In this document: one piece after another, positions 9,074-16,671 of the stretch
Position numbering within the stretch: the first letter of the stretch is position 1
How the letters are laid out: the number at the start of each line of letters is the position of its first letter
From: a virus
IMG/VR virus record: IMGVR_UViG_3300043399_000877
Coordinates: 62,001-126,000 of that record
Length of the DNA: 64,000 nt
Reading direction: 5' to 3' (one strand)
Translations under genes and position numbers: made by a program
Notes under the pieces: model-generated
Databases searched by the model: none
What the model was told of the DNA's origin: nothing
The model's input: only the letters and a program-made list of their open reading frames with translations

Positions 9074-9323
9074 AGACCCCGCTGTTAGTTGTAAATTCTC
9101 TCGTGAAACATTTCATATACGCGATGGACTAACTCTACCGCAAATGAACTATCTACGCAAATACATCAATCGCGGATTGGTGCATGTTGAATATTCGTTT
9201 GGCAGATCCAGAGGTAGAAACATTTACAGTGCTGACCGAGTATACATAGTAAGTGTAGACCCCGCTGTTGGGGAAGTTGTTTTAACTGCAATACGACTTT
9301 TGTTGAGTGAGAACCTATTATGA
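9066..9323 (+). CDS. Small Q-x-x-W-L family protein with two DPAV repeats
   Basis: 85 residues, start MDKDPAVSC. The repeat GACCCCGCTG occurs twice in frame (9075 and 9258). LTLPQMNYLRKYINRGLVHVEY matches the family helix. It overlaps both neighbours (8 nt and ATGA). Function unknown. Confidence 0.7.
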   Translation: MDKDPAVSCKFSRETFHIRDGLTLPQMNYLRKYINRGLVHVEYSFGRSRGRNIYSADRVYIVSVDPAVGEVVLTAIRLLLSENLL

Positions 9324-9604
9324 AAGACCCCGCTGCTGACTGGAGGGAGAGTGTAATCGTTCCAAAAAGGCGTCGTATTATGTTTAGGTTGAAGGCGCCA
9401 TTTAACCGATTTCAAACCGACTTCGTACATCAGCGTATGAAACGTCTTGATTATGATCAGCATCCCCTGGCATCTGGTGGTTATGTTCTGGCATTTTGGC
9501 GGCCGCTTTCAGATCAGGAATTAACCACTCTCATGCTTTTACTGGCTGATACGATAACAGACATACTATATCCGGAAAATGCGAATGAGCCCGAAAACCC
9601 TTAA
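9320..9604 (+). CDS. Small hypothetical protein with DPAA repeat
   Basis: 94 residues, start MKDPAADW in an ATGA overlap. Basic N-terminus (PKRRRIMFRLK), then YVLAFWRPLSDQELTTLMLL, the family strand-helix end. Function unknown. Confidence 0.7.
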   Translation: MKDPAADWRESVIVPKRRRIMFRLKAPFNRFQTDFVHQRMKRLDYDQHPLASGGYVLAFWRPLSDQELTTLMLLLADTITDILYPENANEPENP

Positions 9605-9818
9605 AGTAGCATATCGTACCAATACAGTATTGCCGATGCTTCTTAGCGGGCCTGCCCTCCGTGACTGGGTCATAGATACTGCAAAACCGGAACAACTGAG
9701 ATTTTTGAATAGAACTGATTGGATCGTTATATACGATTATACTGATCGATCAGCATACTTGCTTATTGATGTATTTTCCGAAAAACAAGCCACACTGGCA
9801 AATATATATTTCGGTTAA
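9579..9818 (+). CDS. Small Q-x-x-W-L family protein
   Basis: 79 residues; it overlaps the previous gene by 26 nt. KPEQLRFLNRTDWIVIYDY matches the family helix-strand core. A second in-frame ATG at 9585 is possible. Last of the overlapping string. Function unknown. Confidence 0.65.
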   Translation: MRMSPKTLKVAYRTNTVLPMLLSGPALRDWVIDTAKPEQLRFLNRTDWIVIYDYTDRSAYLLIDVFSEKQATLANIYFG

Positions 9819-9832
9819 AACGCAGATAGCTG

Positions 9833-9861
9833 TTGACTTCACTACTGTTAGAGCATACTGT
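9833..9861 (+). promoter_or_regulatory. Early promoter for 9889
   Basis: TTGACT, 17-nt spacer, TACTGT. Confidence 0.5.
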
Positions 9862-9888
9862 TAAGGTGTCGCTGAGCAGGGGCAGAAG

Positions 9889-10194
9889 ATGTATCATTAT
9901 GGAACCATTCATCCCTTGCCAAAAGGGATAACCGTAAACCAGAGATTTATCTGTGTTAAGGCCTATAAACGGCTATGGATACAGGATGTGATCTCCGGTT
10001 ATTTGATTTACACCTATCCGGATTTTTTGAGACCCACGGACCGGACTCTCATGACCGAATTGGCTCGGAGGGCGAGTCTTCGCGGTCATTTGGATATTGC
10101 TGACATAATGGTATTCGAAGCCAAAACTCCACGCGCCCCGGGGTATCGTAAAAGACCCCCCGAGCACGAACCAGATTGGGAGCCATTACCATGA
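9889..10194 (+). CDS. Small hypothetical protein
   Basis: 101 residues with a proline/basic C-terminus (APGYRKRPPEHEPDW). No recognised domain. Its end overlaps the next ATG (ATGA at 10191). Function unknown. Confidence 0.65.
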   Translation: MYHYGTIHPLPKGITVNQRFICVKAYKRLWIQDVISGYLIYTYPDFLRPTDRTLMTELARRASLRGHLDIADIMVFEAKTPRAPGYRKRPPEHEPDWEPLP

Positions 10195-10469
10195 GAGTGA
10201 TAAAACTGGATCATCGATATACTATGTCCAAATACGGATTTACTCACGCAATCGAATGGACCAATATAACGAAATTGCGGCCCAATTCCAAGCCCTATAA
10301 AGACTTTTTTCGAATATCAGATATATGTCGATCTCAATTCGGTGAGAGTTGGTATCGATATCTTGGGACTGACGGTCGCTGGAGTGCCCAACGTGAAAAC
10401 GGTCGATCATTTGCCCGCATATACTTCAAAAGCGAGCGGATGATAACAATGGTTCAACTCTTGCTCTAA
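10191..10469 (+). CDS. Small hypothetical protein
   Basis: The ATG at 10191 (MRVIKLDH) has GGGAG upstream; the longer TTG start is not needed. 92 residues, ending FARIYFKSERMITMVQLLL as in the neighbouring family. Function unknown. Confidence 0.65.
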   Translation: MRVIKLDHRYTMSKYGFTHAIEWTNITKLRPNSKPYKDFFRISDICRSQFGESWYRYLGTDGRWSAQRENGRSFARIYFKSERMITMVQLLL

Positions 10470-10475
10470 TCCTGC

Positions 10476-10504
10476 TTGACACGGGCGGCCGTGTATAGTA
10501 GTCA
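10476..10504 (+). promoter_or_regulatory. Early promoter for 10526
   Basis: TTGACA (10476-10481) followed by a GC-rich spacer with CACGG/CCGTG arms. The -10 is either TAGTCA at 17 nt or TATAGT at 12 nt. Confidence 0.6.
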
Positions 10505-10525
10505 GGGGGCAGGAGGACAGGCAGC

Positions 10526-10816
10526 ATGGGCTATCAGCTAACAGACGAGCAGACGCGACGTGTCGCCGAGGGTGTGTTCAAATCCCTTTATTGGGATGAG
10601 TTCACCGGTGATCGTGATCGTTCTCCCTATGAGCCCTATACGGTTGAGGAATGCCGTGCGGGGGCCGAAGAACGACTCGACTGGATTCATAGCCATTGCA
10701 AGGATGGGTTCGGCGAACTGGAATCGTTCGCCAACTTTTTCTATGCTGCTGCTGACTATGATCGGGTAACCGATATGTGCAATGAAATGCTGAAACAAAA
10801 CTGGAAATGGGGATAA
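10526..10816 (+). CDS. Small hypothetical acidic protein
   Basis: 96 residues starting MGYQLTDEQTRRVAEGVF, mostly helical, with AGGAGG upstream. It is followed 1 nt later by the 10818 gene. No known domain recognised. Confidence 0.75.
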   Translation: MGYQLTDEQTRRVAEGVFKSLYWDEFTGDRDRSPYEPYTVEECRAGAEERLDWIHSHCKDGFGELESFANFFYAAADYDRVTDMCNEMLKQNWKWG

Positions 10817-10817
10817 C

Positions 10818-11000
10818 ATGACCGAGCTCGTTGTTGAAAAAGTATCGCAAGTCGATCTTGAACCCACCTGGGAAGAAATCGAGATCCATGCTCACGATGA
10901 GGCGGTTTGGCAATCTCTGGAGTTCGACAGTCATTCCGACTGGGTTAACTTTTGCTGCATGATCGAAAACAACATGCGCCGCGAACGCGGCCTGATTTAA
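10818..11000 (+). CDS. Small hypothetical protein
   Basis: 60 residues, acidic. It follows the 10526 gene directly and probably shares its transcript. Function unknown. Confidence 0.65.
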   Translation: MTELVVEKVSQVDLEPTWEEIEIHAHDEAVWQSLEFDSHSDWVNFCCMIENNMRRERGLI

Positions 11001-11012
11001 CCGAAAGACTGT

Positions 11013-11041
11013 TTGACAATGCTGACGCCAGCACATATAAC
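11013..11041 (+). promoter_or_regulatory. Early promoter for 11068
   Basis: TTGACA, 17-nt spacer containing TGCTG/CAGCA arms, TATAAC. Confidence 0.85.
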
Positions 11042-11067
11042 TGGTGGACAAGACGAGGAGCAACGTC

Positions 11068-11802
11068 ATGAAAGCTGAATTTCACGGCCGGCTAATCATC
11101 GCGGGCGGTAATGCAAAAACCATCAAAGGTGATGGGCAAGGCTATCTTACGGCCATCATGTATCTGCGCCCGTGGCGCAACACGATCGACGGTGAGAGCC
11201 GCAATGTCTGCGCCAACGCCGAACTGGCTCAGTGCCATGTGGGCTGTTTGAACACCGCCGGTCGCGGCAAACAGAATAATGTCCAGAACTGGCGCATGGG
11301 CAAGACCGAACGTTTCTGGAAGGACCGCGACGGGTTTATGGCTGACCTCATTAACGACCTTCGAGTGTTCCAGAACAAGTGTCGGAAACTGGGTCTGCAA
11401 CCGTGCGTGAGGCTGAACGGCACCAGCGATATTCGCTGGGAGCTCATCCGTTTCAACGGACTGACGGTGTTTGAGCATTATCCGGACATTCAGTTTTACG
11501 ACTACACCAAGATCGCGAACCGTAAGACTGACTCAATCCCCAACTACGATCTCACGTTCAGTTATAGCGGCGCGAGTTCGGCATACCTTCGACAGGTGGA
11601 GATTGCGCGGGCGCGTGGTATGAACATCGCTGTGGTGTTCCGCAATCGCAAACAGATCCCCACCGAGTTTCTGGGACTGCCGGTTGTGGACGGTGACCGT
11701 GACGACCTGCGGTTTCTGGATCCCAAACAATCGGTCGTGGCACTGTATGCCAAAGGTCGTGCCAAACAAGATCAAACTGGATTCGTGGTGGACGTCAAAT
11801 GA
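11068..11802 (+). CDS. Gp88-like phage protein
   Basis: ATG at 11068 with GAGGAG upstream; 244 residues. It resembles the phage Gp88 family (named from mycobacteriophage L5 gp88): a four-cysteine-containing CANAELAQCHVGCLNTAGRG segment (about 48-67), then NWRMGKTERFW and RLNGTSDIRWE. The family's biochemical role is not established; the clustered cysteines suggest metal or iron-sulfur binding. It overlaps the following gene by 4 nt. Length is typical for the family. Confidence 0.85.
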   Translation: MKAEFHGRLIIAGGNAKTIKGDGQGYLTAIMYLRPWRNTIDGESRNVCANAELAQCHVGCLNTAGRGKQNNVQNWRMGKTERFWKDRDGFMADLINDLRVFQNKCRKLGLQPCVRLNGTSDIRWELIRFNGLTVFEHYPDIQFYDYTKIANRKTDSIPNYDLTFSYSGASSAYLRQVEIARARGMNIAVVFRNRKQIPTEFLGLPVVDGDRDDLRFLDPKQSVVALYAKGRAKQDQTGFVVDVK

Positions 11803-12197
11803 GCGTAGAACCCTGCTGTCAGGACGAGAAAAACTGGATTCACATTCGGAGTCCGCAATGTTTCGAAACTGCGGAACACTTCGAACGAGATGTTCAGGAA
11901 GATGATTATCACTTCTACTTTTATCTCGAAATCCACTATTGCCGCGAGTGCGGCCGTGTCCTGCGACCGATGCGAGCGGAACTGTTCGAAACCGAGTATG
12001 TTGAGGACATCATCAGCACCGCAGAAGAACGCATGGCTGAGATCGAAAATCATCTAGACTGGGTGGACACCCATGTTCAGTCCATGCCGATTCCCGAGGG
12101 AAACCAGAAGTTGACCTACAATCTTCACAATCGGATTAACGAATTAAGTGAAACAATTCGTGACGAGTTAACCGACTTAGGTATTTTACGGGCTTGA
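11799..12197 (+). CDS. Small putative zinc-binding protein
   Basis: 132 residues. CC near the N-terminus and HYCRECGRVLRP at about 49-60 look like a treble-clef or zinc-ribbon pair. The rest is acidic and helical. It is coupled to the Gp88-like gene by ATGA. Function unknown. Confidence 0.75.
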   Translation: MSVEPCCQDEKNWIHIRSPQCFETAEHFERDVQEDDYHFYFYLEIHYCRECGRVLRPMRAELFETEYVEDIISTAEERMAEIENHLDWVDTHVQSMPIPEGNQKLTYNLHNRINELSETIRDELTDLGILRA

Positions 12198-12222
12198 CAC
12201 TGTCCTGCACTTCTGCTAGACC
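12194..12222 (+). promoter_or_regulatory. Early promoter for 12248
   Basis: TTGACA, 17-nt spacer, TAGACC; it begins in the last codons of the upstream gene. Imperfect arms CCTGCAC/GTGCTGG flank the -10. Confidence 0.8.
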
Positions 12223-12247
12223 GTGCTGGTAACAACGGAGAAGACAG

Positions 12248-12520
12248 ATGGCAGCTTATGTGATCTATCACCGCGACACCACTCGGCTGGCACGGCGCGC
12301 CAACGGTGACGAATATTTTGCATCCGAGGCGGCAGCCAAGCGGCACCGCACTCGCTACCTGAATGACCAGGACTACCTGATCAGTGAGGCAGTCAACTTT
12401 CACGACAACATCGAACAGGTTGTGGCCCGGGTCAACATCCGGACCGGACAGACCTACATGGAGCCGGTCAATACTCCGAACTATATGAGCCCGGCTTCGG
12501 AAGCATATTGGCAAATGTGA
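12248..12520 (+). CDS. Small hypothetical protein
   Basis: 90 residues starting MAAYVIYHRDTTRLAR, with GGAG upstream. It resembles small phage proteins that begin with a strand MxxYVIYxxxTTR, but no function is known. Confidence 0.75.
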   Translation: MAAYVIYHRDTTRLARRANGDEYFASEAAAKRHRTRYLNDQDYLISEAVNFHDNIEQVVARVNIRTGQTYMEPVNTPNYMSPASEAYWQM

Positions 12521-12526
12521 GGACCG

Positions 12527-12877
12527 ATGGGATATTATACCGATTACACTGTTGAAGCCCGTGGCTTCAAAAAACAAGACGAAGCCGAATTTTTCGCCTT
12601 CAAACTGGTGCAGAAAGGCGTTGTCAACAGTTCCACGCGGTTTCATTATGGCCAACTGGGTTCAGATTTTTCGGCTCAGTTCGAAGTTCACGAAACCAAA
12701 TGGTATGACTACGCGGATGACCTCCGGACTGCCAGCCTCTGGTTCCCGCACATCACGATCGATGTCGAAGGGTCCGGAGAGGAGAACGGCGATCAATGGC
12801 GCCACCGTTTCAGAAACGGTGAACACGAGCGGGTCGAGGCGGTCATCAGCTTTCCGGACTTTAAGGTGATCCGGTGA
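12527..12877 (+). CDS. Conserved phage protein, MGYYTDYTVE family
   Basis: 116 residues. The N-terminal MGYYTDYTVEARG, central TKWYDYADDLRTAS and C-terminal GEENGDQWRHRFRNG are hallmarks of a small protein family I know from many phages. Its role is unknown. It overlaps the next gene (GTGA). Confidence 0.8.
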   Translation: MGYYTDYTVEARGFKKQDEAEFFAFKLVQKGVVNSSTRFHYGQLGSDFSAQFEVHETKWYDYADDLRTASLWFPHITIDVEGSGEENGDQWRHRFRNGEHERVEAVISFPDFKVIR

Positions 12878-13104
12878 GCGACTATCGTGTAAGAAAATTC
12901 CAATACGACGAACCGGACGGGTTTTGCCGTATGGTTTGGGTTCGCTGGGGCAGGACCCAGGAAGAGGCTGATCGTATTGTGCGAGAGGACACCGGAGCAG
13001 ACCCCGAGTGGACTGTCCAGGTTGATGAGTATCGTGGTCCATACTGGCAGCACCGAACCGGGCTTGATGAGTTCGATCTCAAAAAATTTAGTTCGGTAGT
13101 TTAA
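12874..13104 (+). CDS. Small hypothetical protein
   Basis: 76 residues, GTG start in a 4-nt overlap with the upstream gene, so translation is probably coupled. Tryptophan-rich. Function unknown. Confidence 0.65.
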   Translation: MSDYRVRKFQYDEPDGFCRMVWVRWGRTQEEADRIVREDTGADPEWTVQVDEYRGPYWQHRTGLDEFDLKKFSSVV

Positions 13105-13124
13105 CAAAAAAACCAAAATAGTTG

Positions 13125-13153
13125 TTGACGGCAAGAACGTTAGATGCTATAAA
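13125..13153 (+). promoter_or_regulatory. Early promoter for 13186
   Basis: TTGACG, 17-nt spacer, TATAAA in a TGCTATAAAC context. Confidence 0.85.
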
Positions 13154-13185
13154 CAACTGGTAAACAACGCAAAACAGGAAAGCAA

Positions 13186-13362
13186 ATGCAAGGTTACAAG
13201 ATCGTTTTTGAAAACACGGCTGGCGCGGCTGTCGACGAGCTGGACTTCGGAAACATCCGCAAGGCCCGCGAAGTTTTTGAAGCCCTGGTGCTGAAAGACT
13301 TTGCTCGGGCGATCCTGATGCAGGAGGACGGCACCACGCTGGACTCCAAGGTGCGGGCATAA
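13186..13362 (+). CDS. Small hypothetical protein (58 aa)
   Basis: MQGYKIVFENTAG start with AGGA upstream and a strong promoter. One strand pair, then a helix (KAREVFEALVLKDFARAI). Its stop lies in a GCGGGC/GCCCGC hairpin. It immediately precedes the tRNA cluster. Function unknown. Confidence 0.75.
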   Translation: MQGYKIVFENTAGAAVDELDFGNIRKAREVFEALVLKDFARAILMQEDGTTLDSKVRA

Positions 13363-13370
13363 CGCCCGCC
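13354..13370 (+). terminator. Hairpin before tRNA cluster
   Basis: GCGGGC-ataac-GCCCGC overlapping the stop codon, followed only by ATTT. It may be a weak terminator or a processing site ahead of tRNA-Met. Confidence 0.4.
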
Positions 13371-13374
13371 ATTT

Positions 13375-13451
13375 GGGGGATTAGCTCAATTGGTTAGAGC
13401 GCCGGACTCATAATCCGTAGGTTGCTGGTTCAAGTCCTGCATCCCCTACCA
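13375..13451 (+). tRNA. tRNA-Met (CAT), CCA encoded
   Basis: 77 nt. Acceptor GGGGGAT pairs with ATCCCCT; D-loop TAGCTCAATTGGTTAGAGC; anticodon loop CTCATAA; encoded ACCA. There is no initiator-type 1-72 mismatch, so it is elongator Met, though a lysidine-modified Ile tRNA also reads CAT before modification. One mismatch each in the anticodon and T stems. Confidence 0.9.
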
Positions 13452-13455
13452 AAAT

Positions 13456-13538
13456 GGCCCCGTGGTGGAATGGTAGACACTGAAGACTTAAAATCTTCTG
13501 CCAATGGCGTGCCGGTTCGAGTCCGGCCGGGGCTACCA
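13456..13538 (+). tRNA. tRNA-Leu (TAA), CCA encoded
   Basis: 83 nt with the long variable arm typical of class II tRNAs. Acceptor GGCCCCG/CGGGGCT, anticodon loop CTTAAAA, T arm GCCGG-TTCGAGT-CCGGC, encoded ACCA. It follows tRNA-Met by 4 nt. Confidence 0.92.
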
Positions 13539-13624
13539 TGTCTTTGACGATCACATCAGTCTTCGACGGAGGATCTTCAAAATAAAGTAAATATTGAAGC
13601 CCGTGGTGTGATCTTCTAAGACAT
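13538..13624 (+). other. Structured non-coding element between tRNAs
   Basis: Two nested complementary pairs, ATGTCTT/AAGACAT and GATCACA/TGTGATC, close an 87-nt segment that also holds CTTC/GAAG. It has no reading frame of note. It could be a processing structure in the tRNA transcript or the scar of an insertion. Confidence 0.45.
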
Positions 13625-13626
13625 TC

Positions 13627-13655
13627 GGTTCCTTAGCTCAGCTGGATAGAGCAAC
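13627..13655 (+). pseudogene. Broken tRNA, 5' half only
   Basis: GGTTCCTTAGCTCAGCTGG and the following GAGCAAC form the acceptor strand and full D-arm of a tRNA. The sequence then switches to a late-promoter octamer with no anticodon arm or 3' half. It looks like a truncated tRNA. Confidence 0.7.
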
Positions 13656-13657
13656 TA

Positions 13658-13665
13658 GATAAATA
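13658..13665 (+). promoter_or_regulatory. T4-type late promoter GATAAATA
   Basis: The octamer lies directly after the broken tRNA and upstream of tRNA-Arg and the 13764 endonuclease gene. Confidence 0.55.
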
Positions 13666-13674
13666 CTTTAAGAC

Positions 13675-13749
13675 GCCTCCGTGGTGAAAGGGATATCACA
13701 CGGGTCTTCTAAACCCAGGTTAGAGGTTCGAATCCTCTCGGGGGCGCCA
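13675..13749 (+). tRNA. tRNA-Arg (TCT), CCA encoded
   Basis: 75 nt. Acceptor GCCTCCG/CGGGGGC, anticodon stem-loop GGGT-CTTCTAA-ACCC, T arm AGAGG-TTCGAAT-CCTCT, encoded GCCA. It would read AGA codons, which are rare in GC-rich hosts. Confidence 0.92.
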
Positions 13750-13763
13750 ATTAAAGTATTAGT

Positions 13764-14564
13764 ATGAAAAAAGAAATATGTATTAAATGTGGTGGTCAGT
13801 TTTCGTTAAAAGGTGGAAACTTTTCTAGACATGTGAAATCCTGCAATGGCGTTAAAAAGGCCACTGTTCCAAAAGGAACCTGCGTCCATTGTTTTGAGGT
13901 TTTTGATTTAATTGATAAGCCCAAAGGTTGGATGGCAAACCATACCAGATGGTGTTCAAAAAATCCAAAACGAGAAGCGTATGTCGAAGCATTGATTTCG
14001 GGCAGCGGTAAAAACAATGTTACTCTCATGAACGAAAGCCGTAAACGGTCTGGCATCGTGAATCAATATGCAAAAGCAAAACTTTTAGGAAAACCGATAC
14101 CAGAAAACCCCGGAAAGGGAAAACCCGGGGTTCTTGGAAGAAGACATTCTGATAAAACTCGCGCCATCATTAGCCAAAAAGCCTTAGCTTCGAAACACCG
14201 ACGGTTAAAAAAGAATACTATATGGTATAATGGAGTTCTTTTGGATTCATCTTGGGAAGTCGAACTAGCCAAGAGACTGGACTACCTGGGTATCCGATGG
14301 ACTAGGCCCGATCCAATCCGGTGGACAGACGGAGACGAGGTCGAACACAACTACTTTCCGGACTTTTATTTGCCGGATTATGATTTATATCTAGATCCTA
14401 AAAACCCGCAAGCGATGAAAAGCCAACAGGAAAAACTGAAATACCTGTTGACGCAACACAAGAACGTCGTTATATTGCGAACATTAGGCGAGTGCAGGAG
14501 TTTTAGCCTGCAGGGACCGCCACCGTCATATCCCCACTTGTGCGTGGAAGGGGGTATGGTTTAA
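13764..14564 (+). CDS. Putative homing endonuclease, PD-(D/E)xK-like with zinc fingers
   Basis: 266 residues. Two N-terminal C-x2-C...H-x3-C units (about 5-27 and 40-65) suggest DNA-binding zinc fingers. A basic linker holds GRRHSDKTRA. The C-terminal part has SSWEVELAKRLDYLG, then HNYFPDFYLPDYDLYLDPK; the E...D...D-x-K spacing fits the restriction-like fold seen in phage free-standing homing endonucleases. It sits right after tRNA-Arg and the broken tRNA, is AT-richer than its neighbours and is preceded by a late octamer. The exact family is uncertain. Confidence 0.7.
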   Translation: MKKEICIKCGGQFSLKGGNFSRHVKSCNGVKKATVPKGTCVHCFEVFDLIDKPKGWMANHTRWCSKNPKREAYVEALISGSGKNNVTLMNESRKRSGIVNQYAKAKLLGKPIPENPGKGKPGVLGRRHSDKTRAIISQKALASKHRRLKKNTIWYNGVLLDSSWEVELAKRLDYLGIRWTRPDPIRWTDGDEVEHNYFPDFYLPDYDLYLDPKNPQAMKSQQEKLKYLLTQHKNVVILRTLGECRSFSLQGPPPSYPHLCVEGGMV

Positions 14565-14634
14565 CAGAAACGCTCTGTGACTCCGACCTTTGCCAGTTAT
14601 AGGATGTCGCATAAAGGTTGAAACTTGGCTTAAT

Positions 14635-14666
14635 AAGAAGGTGGTATGGCAACATACCACCTTCTT
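14635..14666 (+). terminator. Strong hairpin after endonuclease gene
   Basis: Perfect 14-bp stem (AAGAAGGTGGTATG) with a GCAA tetraloop. It is followed by CCTT rather than a long T run, and by the -35 of the next promoter. The gap 14565-14634 holds no reading frame. Confidence 0.7.
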
Positions 14667-14668
14667 CC

Positions 14669-14697
14669 TTGACTCGCATGTCTACGTCTGCTAAGAT
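14669..14697 (+). promoter_or_regulatory. Early promoter for 14728
   Basis: TTGACT, 17-nt spacer, TAAGAT, abutting the upstream hairpin. Confidence 0.75.
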
Positions 14698-14727
14698 GAC
14701 AGAACAGACACAACCCAAGAGGACAGA

Positions 14728-15339
14728 ATGTCTAAGAAAAAGATGACCGGGCTGCACACTGGGACCATCGAACGTTGGATGAAACAGTTTGCTGGTGATC
14801 TGGATCTCGAGCCTCATTTTGAGAAGTTTCGGACGCTGTCCGAAACTCGTGCGCGACACGCTCGTGAAATCCATGCACTGGATACCGAATACTCACAAGG
14901 TGATATGACCAAACGCGAATACCGTGAACGCAAGAATCCGTTGGACTCGGTTATGAAGGGCATCAAGCCTCGTATGCGAAAACAATTTGACGTCATGGTC
15001 TCGCATATCCTGCTCAAAGGCATCGATTGCCGTTGCTATATTTGCGGTGACCGACTACAGGGTGACGAACCGCACAACCGTGATCATGTGTTTCCCAAAG
15101 TGATGGGCTTCGGCATCGGCGGAAATATGATGCCGGCCCATTATGAATGCAACCAGAACAAAGACAGCCGCTTCCCGTATGAATATGAAGTGGAATTGGC
15201 GGTTGCAGCATATGAGCATGCCGGGATGCCGTTTCATCCGCGTATGGGGCGGCGGAGTATTGCTGAATACGATCAGCGATACTGGGACATCATTCGTCGG
15301 CAAACCAGCTTCGAATACATTCATAGGATTGTGGAATAA
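14728..15339 (+). CDS. HNH endonuclease
   Basis: 203 residues. The C-terminal half has CYICGDRL (about 99-106), then RDHVFPKVMGFG and HYECNQNKDSR, a C-x2-C HNH zinc finger with the RDHVFPK catalytic strand. The N-terminus is charged and helical. In this location it may be a homing endonuclease or a packaging-associated nuclease. It overlaps the next small membrane-protein gene by TAATG. Confidence 0.85.
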   Translation: MSKKKMTGLHTGTIERWMKQFAGDLDLEPHFEKFRTLSETRARHAREIHALDTEYSQGDMTKREYRERKNPLDSVMKGIKPRMRKQFDVMVSHILLKGIDCRCYICGDRLQGDEPHNRDHVFPKVMGFGIGGNMMPAHYECNQNKDSRFPYEYEVELAVAAYEHAGMPFHPRMGRRSIAEYDQRYWDIIRRQTSFEYIHRIVE

Positions 15340-15497
15340 TGGAAATTCTCATCGGACTGATCGTTGTGCTGGTATTGGTCGGTATCTTCGGATACATGAT
15401 CAAGATGGTTATCAATTTTTTCTGGCTGTTGATCAGCAGCCCCATGGTGTGGTTGATTCTGATTATCATTGCCTTGCTGATGTCACATTTTGTCTAA
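15339..15497 (+). CDS. Small membrane protein (52 aa)
   Basis: The ATG overlaps the HNH stop. Two hydrophobic segments (LIGLIVVLVLVGIFGYM and MVWLILIIIALLM) with a short loop make a two-helix membrane protein. Function unknown; a holin-like role is possible but not supported by its neighbours. Confidence 0.65.
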   Translation: MEILIGLIVVLVLVGIFGYMIKMVINFFWLLISSPMVWLILIIIALLMSHFV

Positions 15498-15515
15498 GGC
15501 AACCAAAGAAAGCCG

Positions 15516-15544
15516 TTGACATTGTCAGTGACAGAGCGTATAAG
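15516..15544 (+). promoter_or_regulatory. Early promoter for 15570
   Basis: TTGACA, 17-nt spacer with the TGTCA-g-TGACA palindrome, TATAAG. Confidence 0.85.
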
Positions 15545-15569
15545 AACAGGACACAAGATAGGAGACAAC

Positions 15570-16634
15570 ATGACGAAGATCCGTTTCAACCACGGTGAGT
15601 TTACGCATCGCGGCCAACATCTGAACCTTGCCGGTGTTGTGGCTACGATGACCAAGCCTTTCACTGTGGGCGTCAATGGGGCCTATGTGACTGTTGACGG
15701 CAGTCAGCTTCCGGGCTATCCGGAGCGCAACATTCGCATTCGCGTAAACGGCCGCGAAGATTATGAAGTTATCGAGGGCGTCGAGCCCGTGCGTGTGGGC
15801 GCTGCACCGGCGGCTGTAATGGCGTTCACTGCCGCAGAGCCCGTCGAACCGCCGCGTGTTGAGACCGATGACGAGATCATCGATCGTATGCGTCGTCGTT
15901 TCGAAGAGCTTACTGAAATGACCAAAGCTATCAAGCGCGGCGATGTGCGCGGACTGATCGTGTCGGGGCCGCCCGGCGTGGGCAAGTCGCACGGCATTGA
16001 AGAAGTCCTTGAGCGTTATGACGTCGTCGCTGCCCTGGGGCATCAGCCGCCCGTCTACGAGGTCGTCAAGGGTGCGACGAGTGCGTTGGGCCTCTACTGT
16101 AAGCTCTACGAGTTCAGCGCCCCGGACAACGTCGTGGTGTTCGATGACTGCGACAGCGTCTTGTTTGACGAAGTCGGTCTCAACATTCTCAAGGCGGCGC
16201 TGGACAGCAAGCGGACTCGCCGACTCAGCTGGAATACCGACAGCAACAAACTCCGGACCGAAGGCATTCCCAACAGCTTCGAGTTCCAGGGCTCGGTGAT
16301 CTTTGTTACCAACATCAAGTTCGACTCGGTGCGTAGCAACCGGCTTCGTGATCACTTGATGGCGCTCGAGTCGCGCTGCCACTACATTGACCTGACTATC
16401 GATACCACTCGCGAGAAGATGCTGCGTATCCGGCAAGTGGTGGGCGACGGCATGCTCAGTGACTACCGACTGTCGCAGGACACCAAGGACGCGATTGTCG
16501 AGTTCGTGGACACCAACAAGGATCGGCTGCGCGAGGTTAGCTTGCGGACCGTTTGCAAGGCTGCGGACTTGGCGCAGGCGTTCCCGAACAATTGGCAGAG
16601 CATGGCTGAGACCACGCTTATGCGGCGGGGGTGA
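15570..16634 (+). CDS. AAA-family ATPase
   Basis: The ATG at 15570 has AGGAG upstream; 354 residues. The N-terminal 100 residues form a separate domain with a proline-rich linker. Walker A GPPGVGKS is at 133-140 and Walker B VVVFDDCD at about 188-195; VIFVTNIKF looks like sensor 1. This fits a phage single-ring AAA ATPase of unknown substrate, like those annotated in many phages. It has its own promoter. A second, different AAA ATPase is at 30849. Confidence 0.85.
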   Translation: MTKIRFNHGEFTHRGQHLNLAGVVATMTKPFTVGVNGAYVTVDGSQLPGYPERNIRIRVNGREDYEVIEGVEPVRVGAAPAAVMAFTAAEPVEPPRVETDDEIIDRMRRRFEELTEMTKAIKRGDVRGLIVSGPPGVGKSHGIEEVLERYDVVAALGHQPPVYEVVKGATSALGLYCKLYEFSAPDNVVVFDDCDSVLFDEVGLNILKAALDSKRTRRLSWNTDSNKLRTEGIPNSFEFQGSVIFVTNIKFDSVRSNRLRDHLMALESRCHYIDLTIDTTREKMLRIRQVVGDGMLSDYRLSQDTKDAIVEFVDTNKDRLREVSLRTVCKAADLAQAFPNNWQSMAETTLMRRG

Positions 16635-16642
16635 AAAAGTGT

Positions 16643-16671
16643 TTGACATGCCTGCCTTCTTCAACTATACC
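16643..16671 (+). promoter_or_regulatory. Hairpin-embedded early promoter of cca
   Basis: TTGACA, 17-nt spacer, TATACC. Inverted-repeat arms CATGCCTGCC (16647-16656) and GGCAGGCATG (16686-16695) enclose the -10; the right arm includes part of the AGGAGG site and the ATG. Confidence 0.85.

Noticed and set aside
15525-16664. Long minus-strand frame opposite the AAA ATPase gene
   Set aside because: Histidine/arginine-rich shadow of a GC-rich gene; no ribosome site or motif, and the plus frame has clear Walker motifs.
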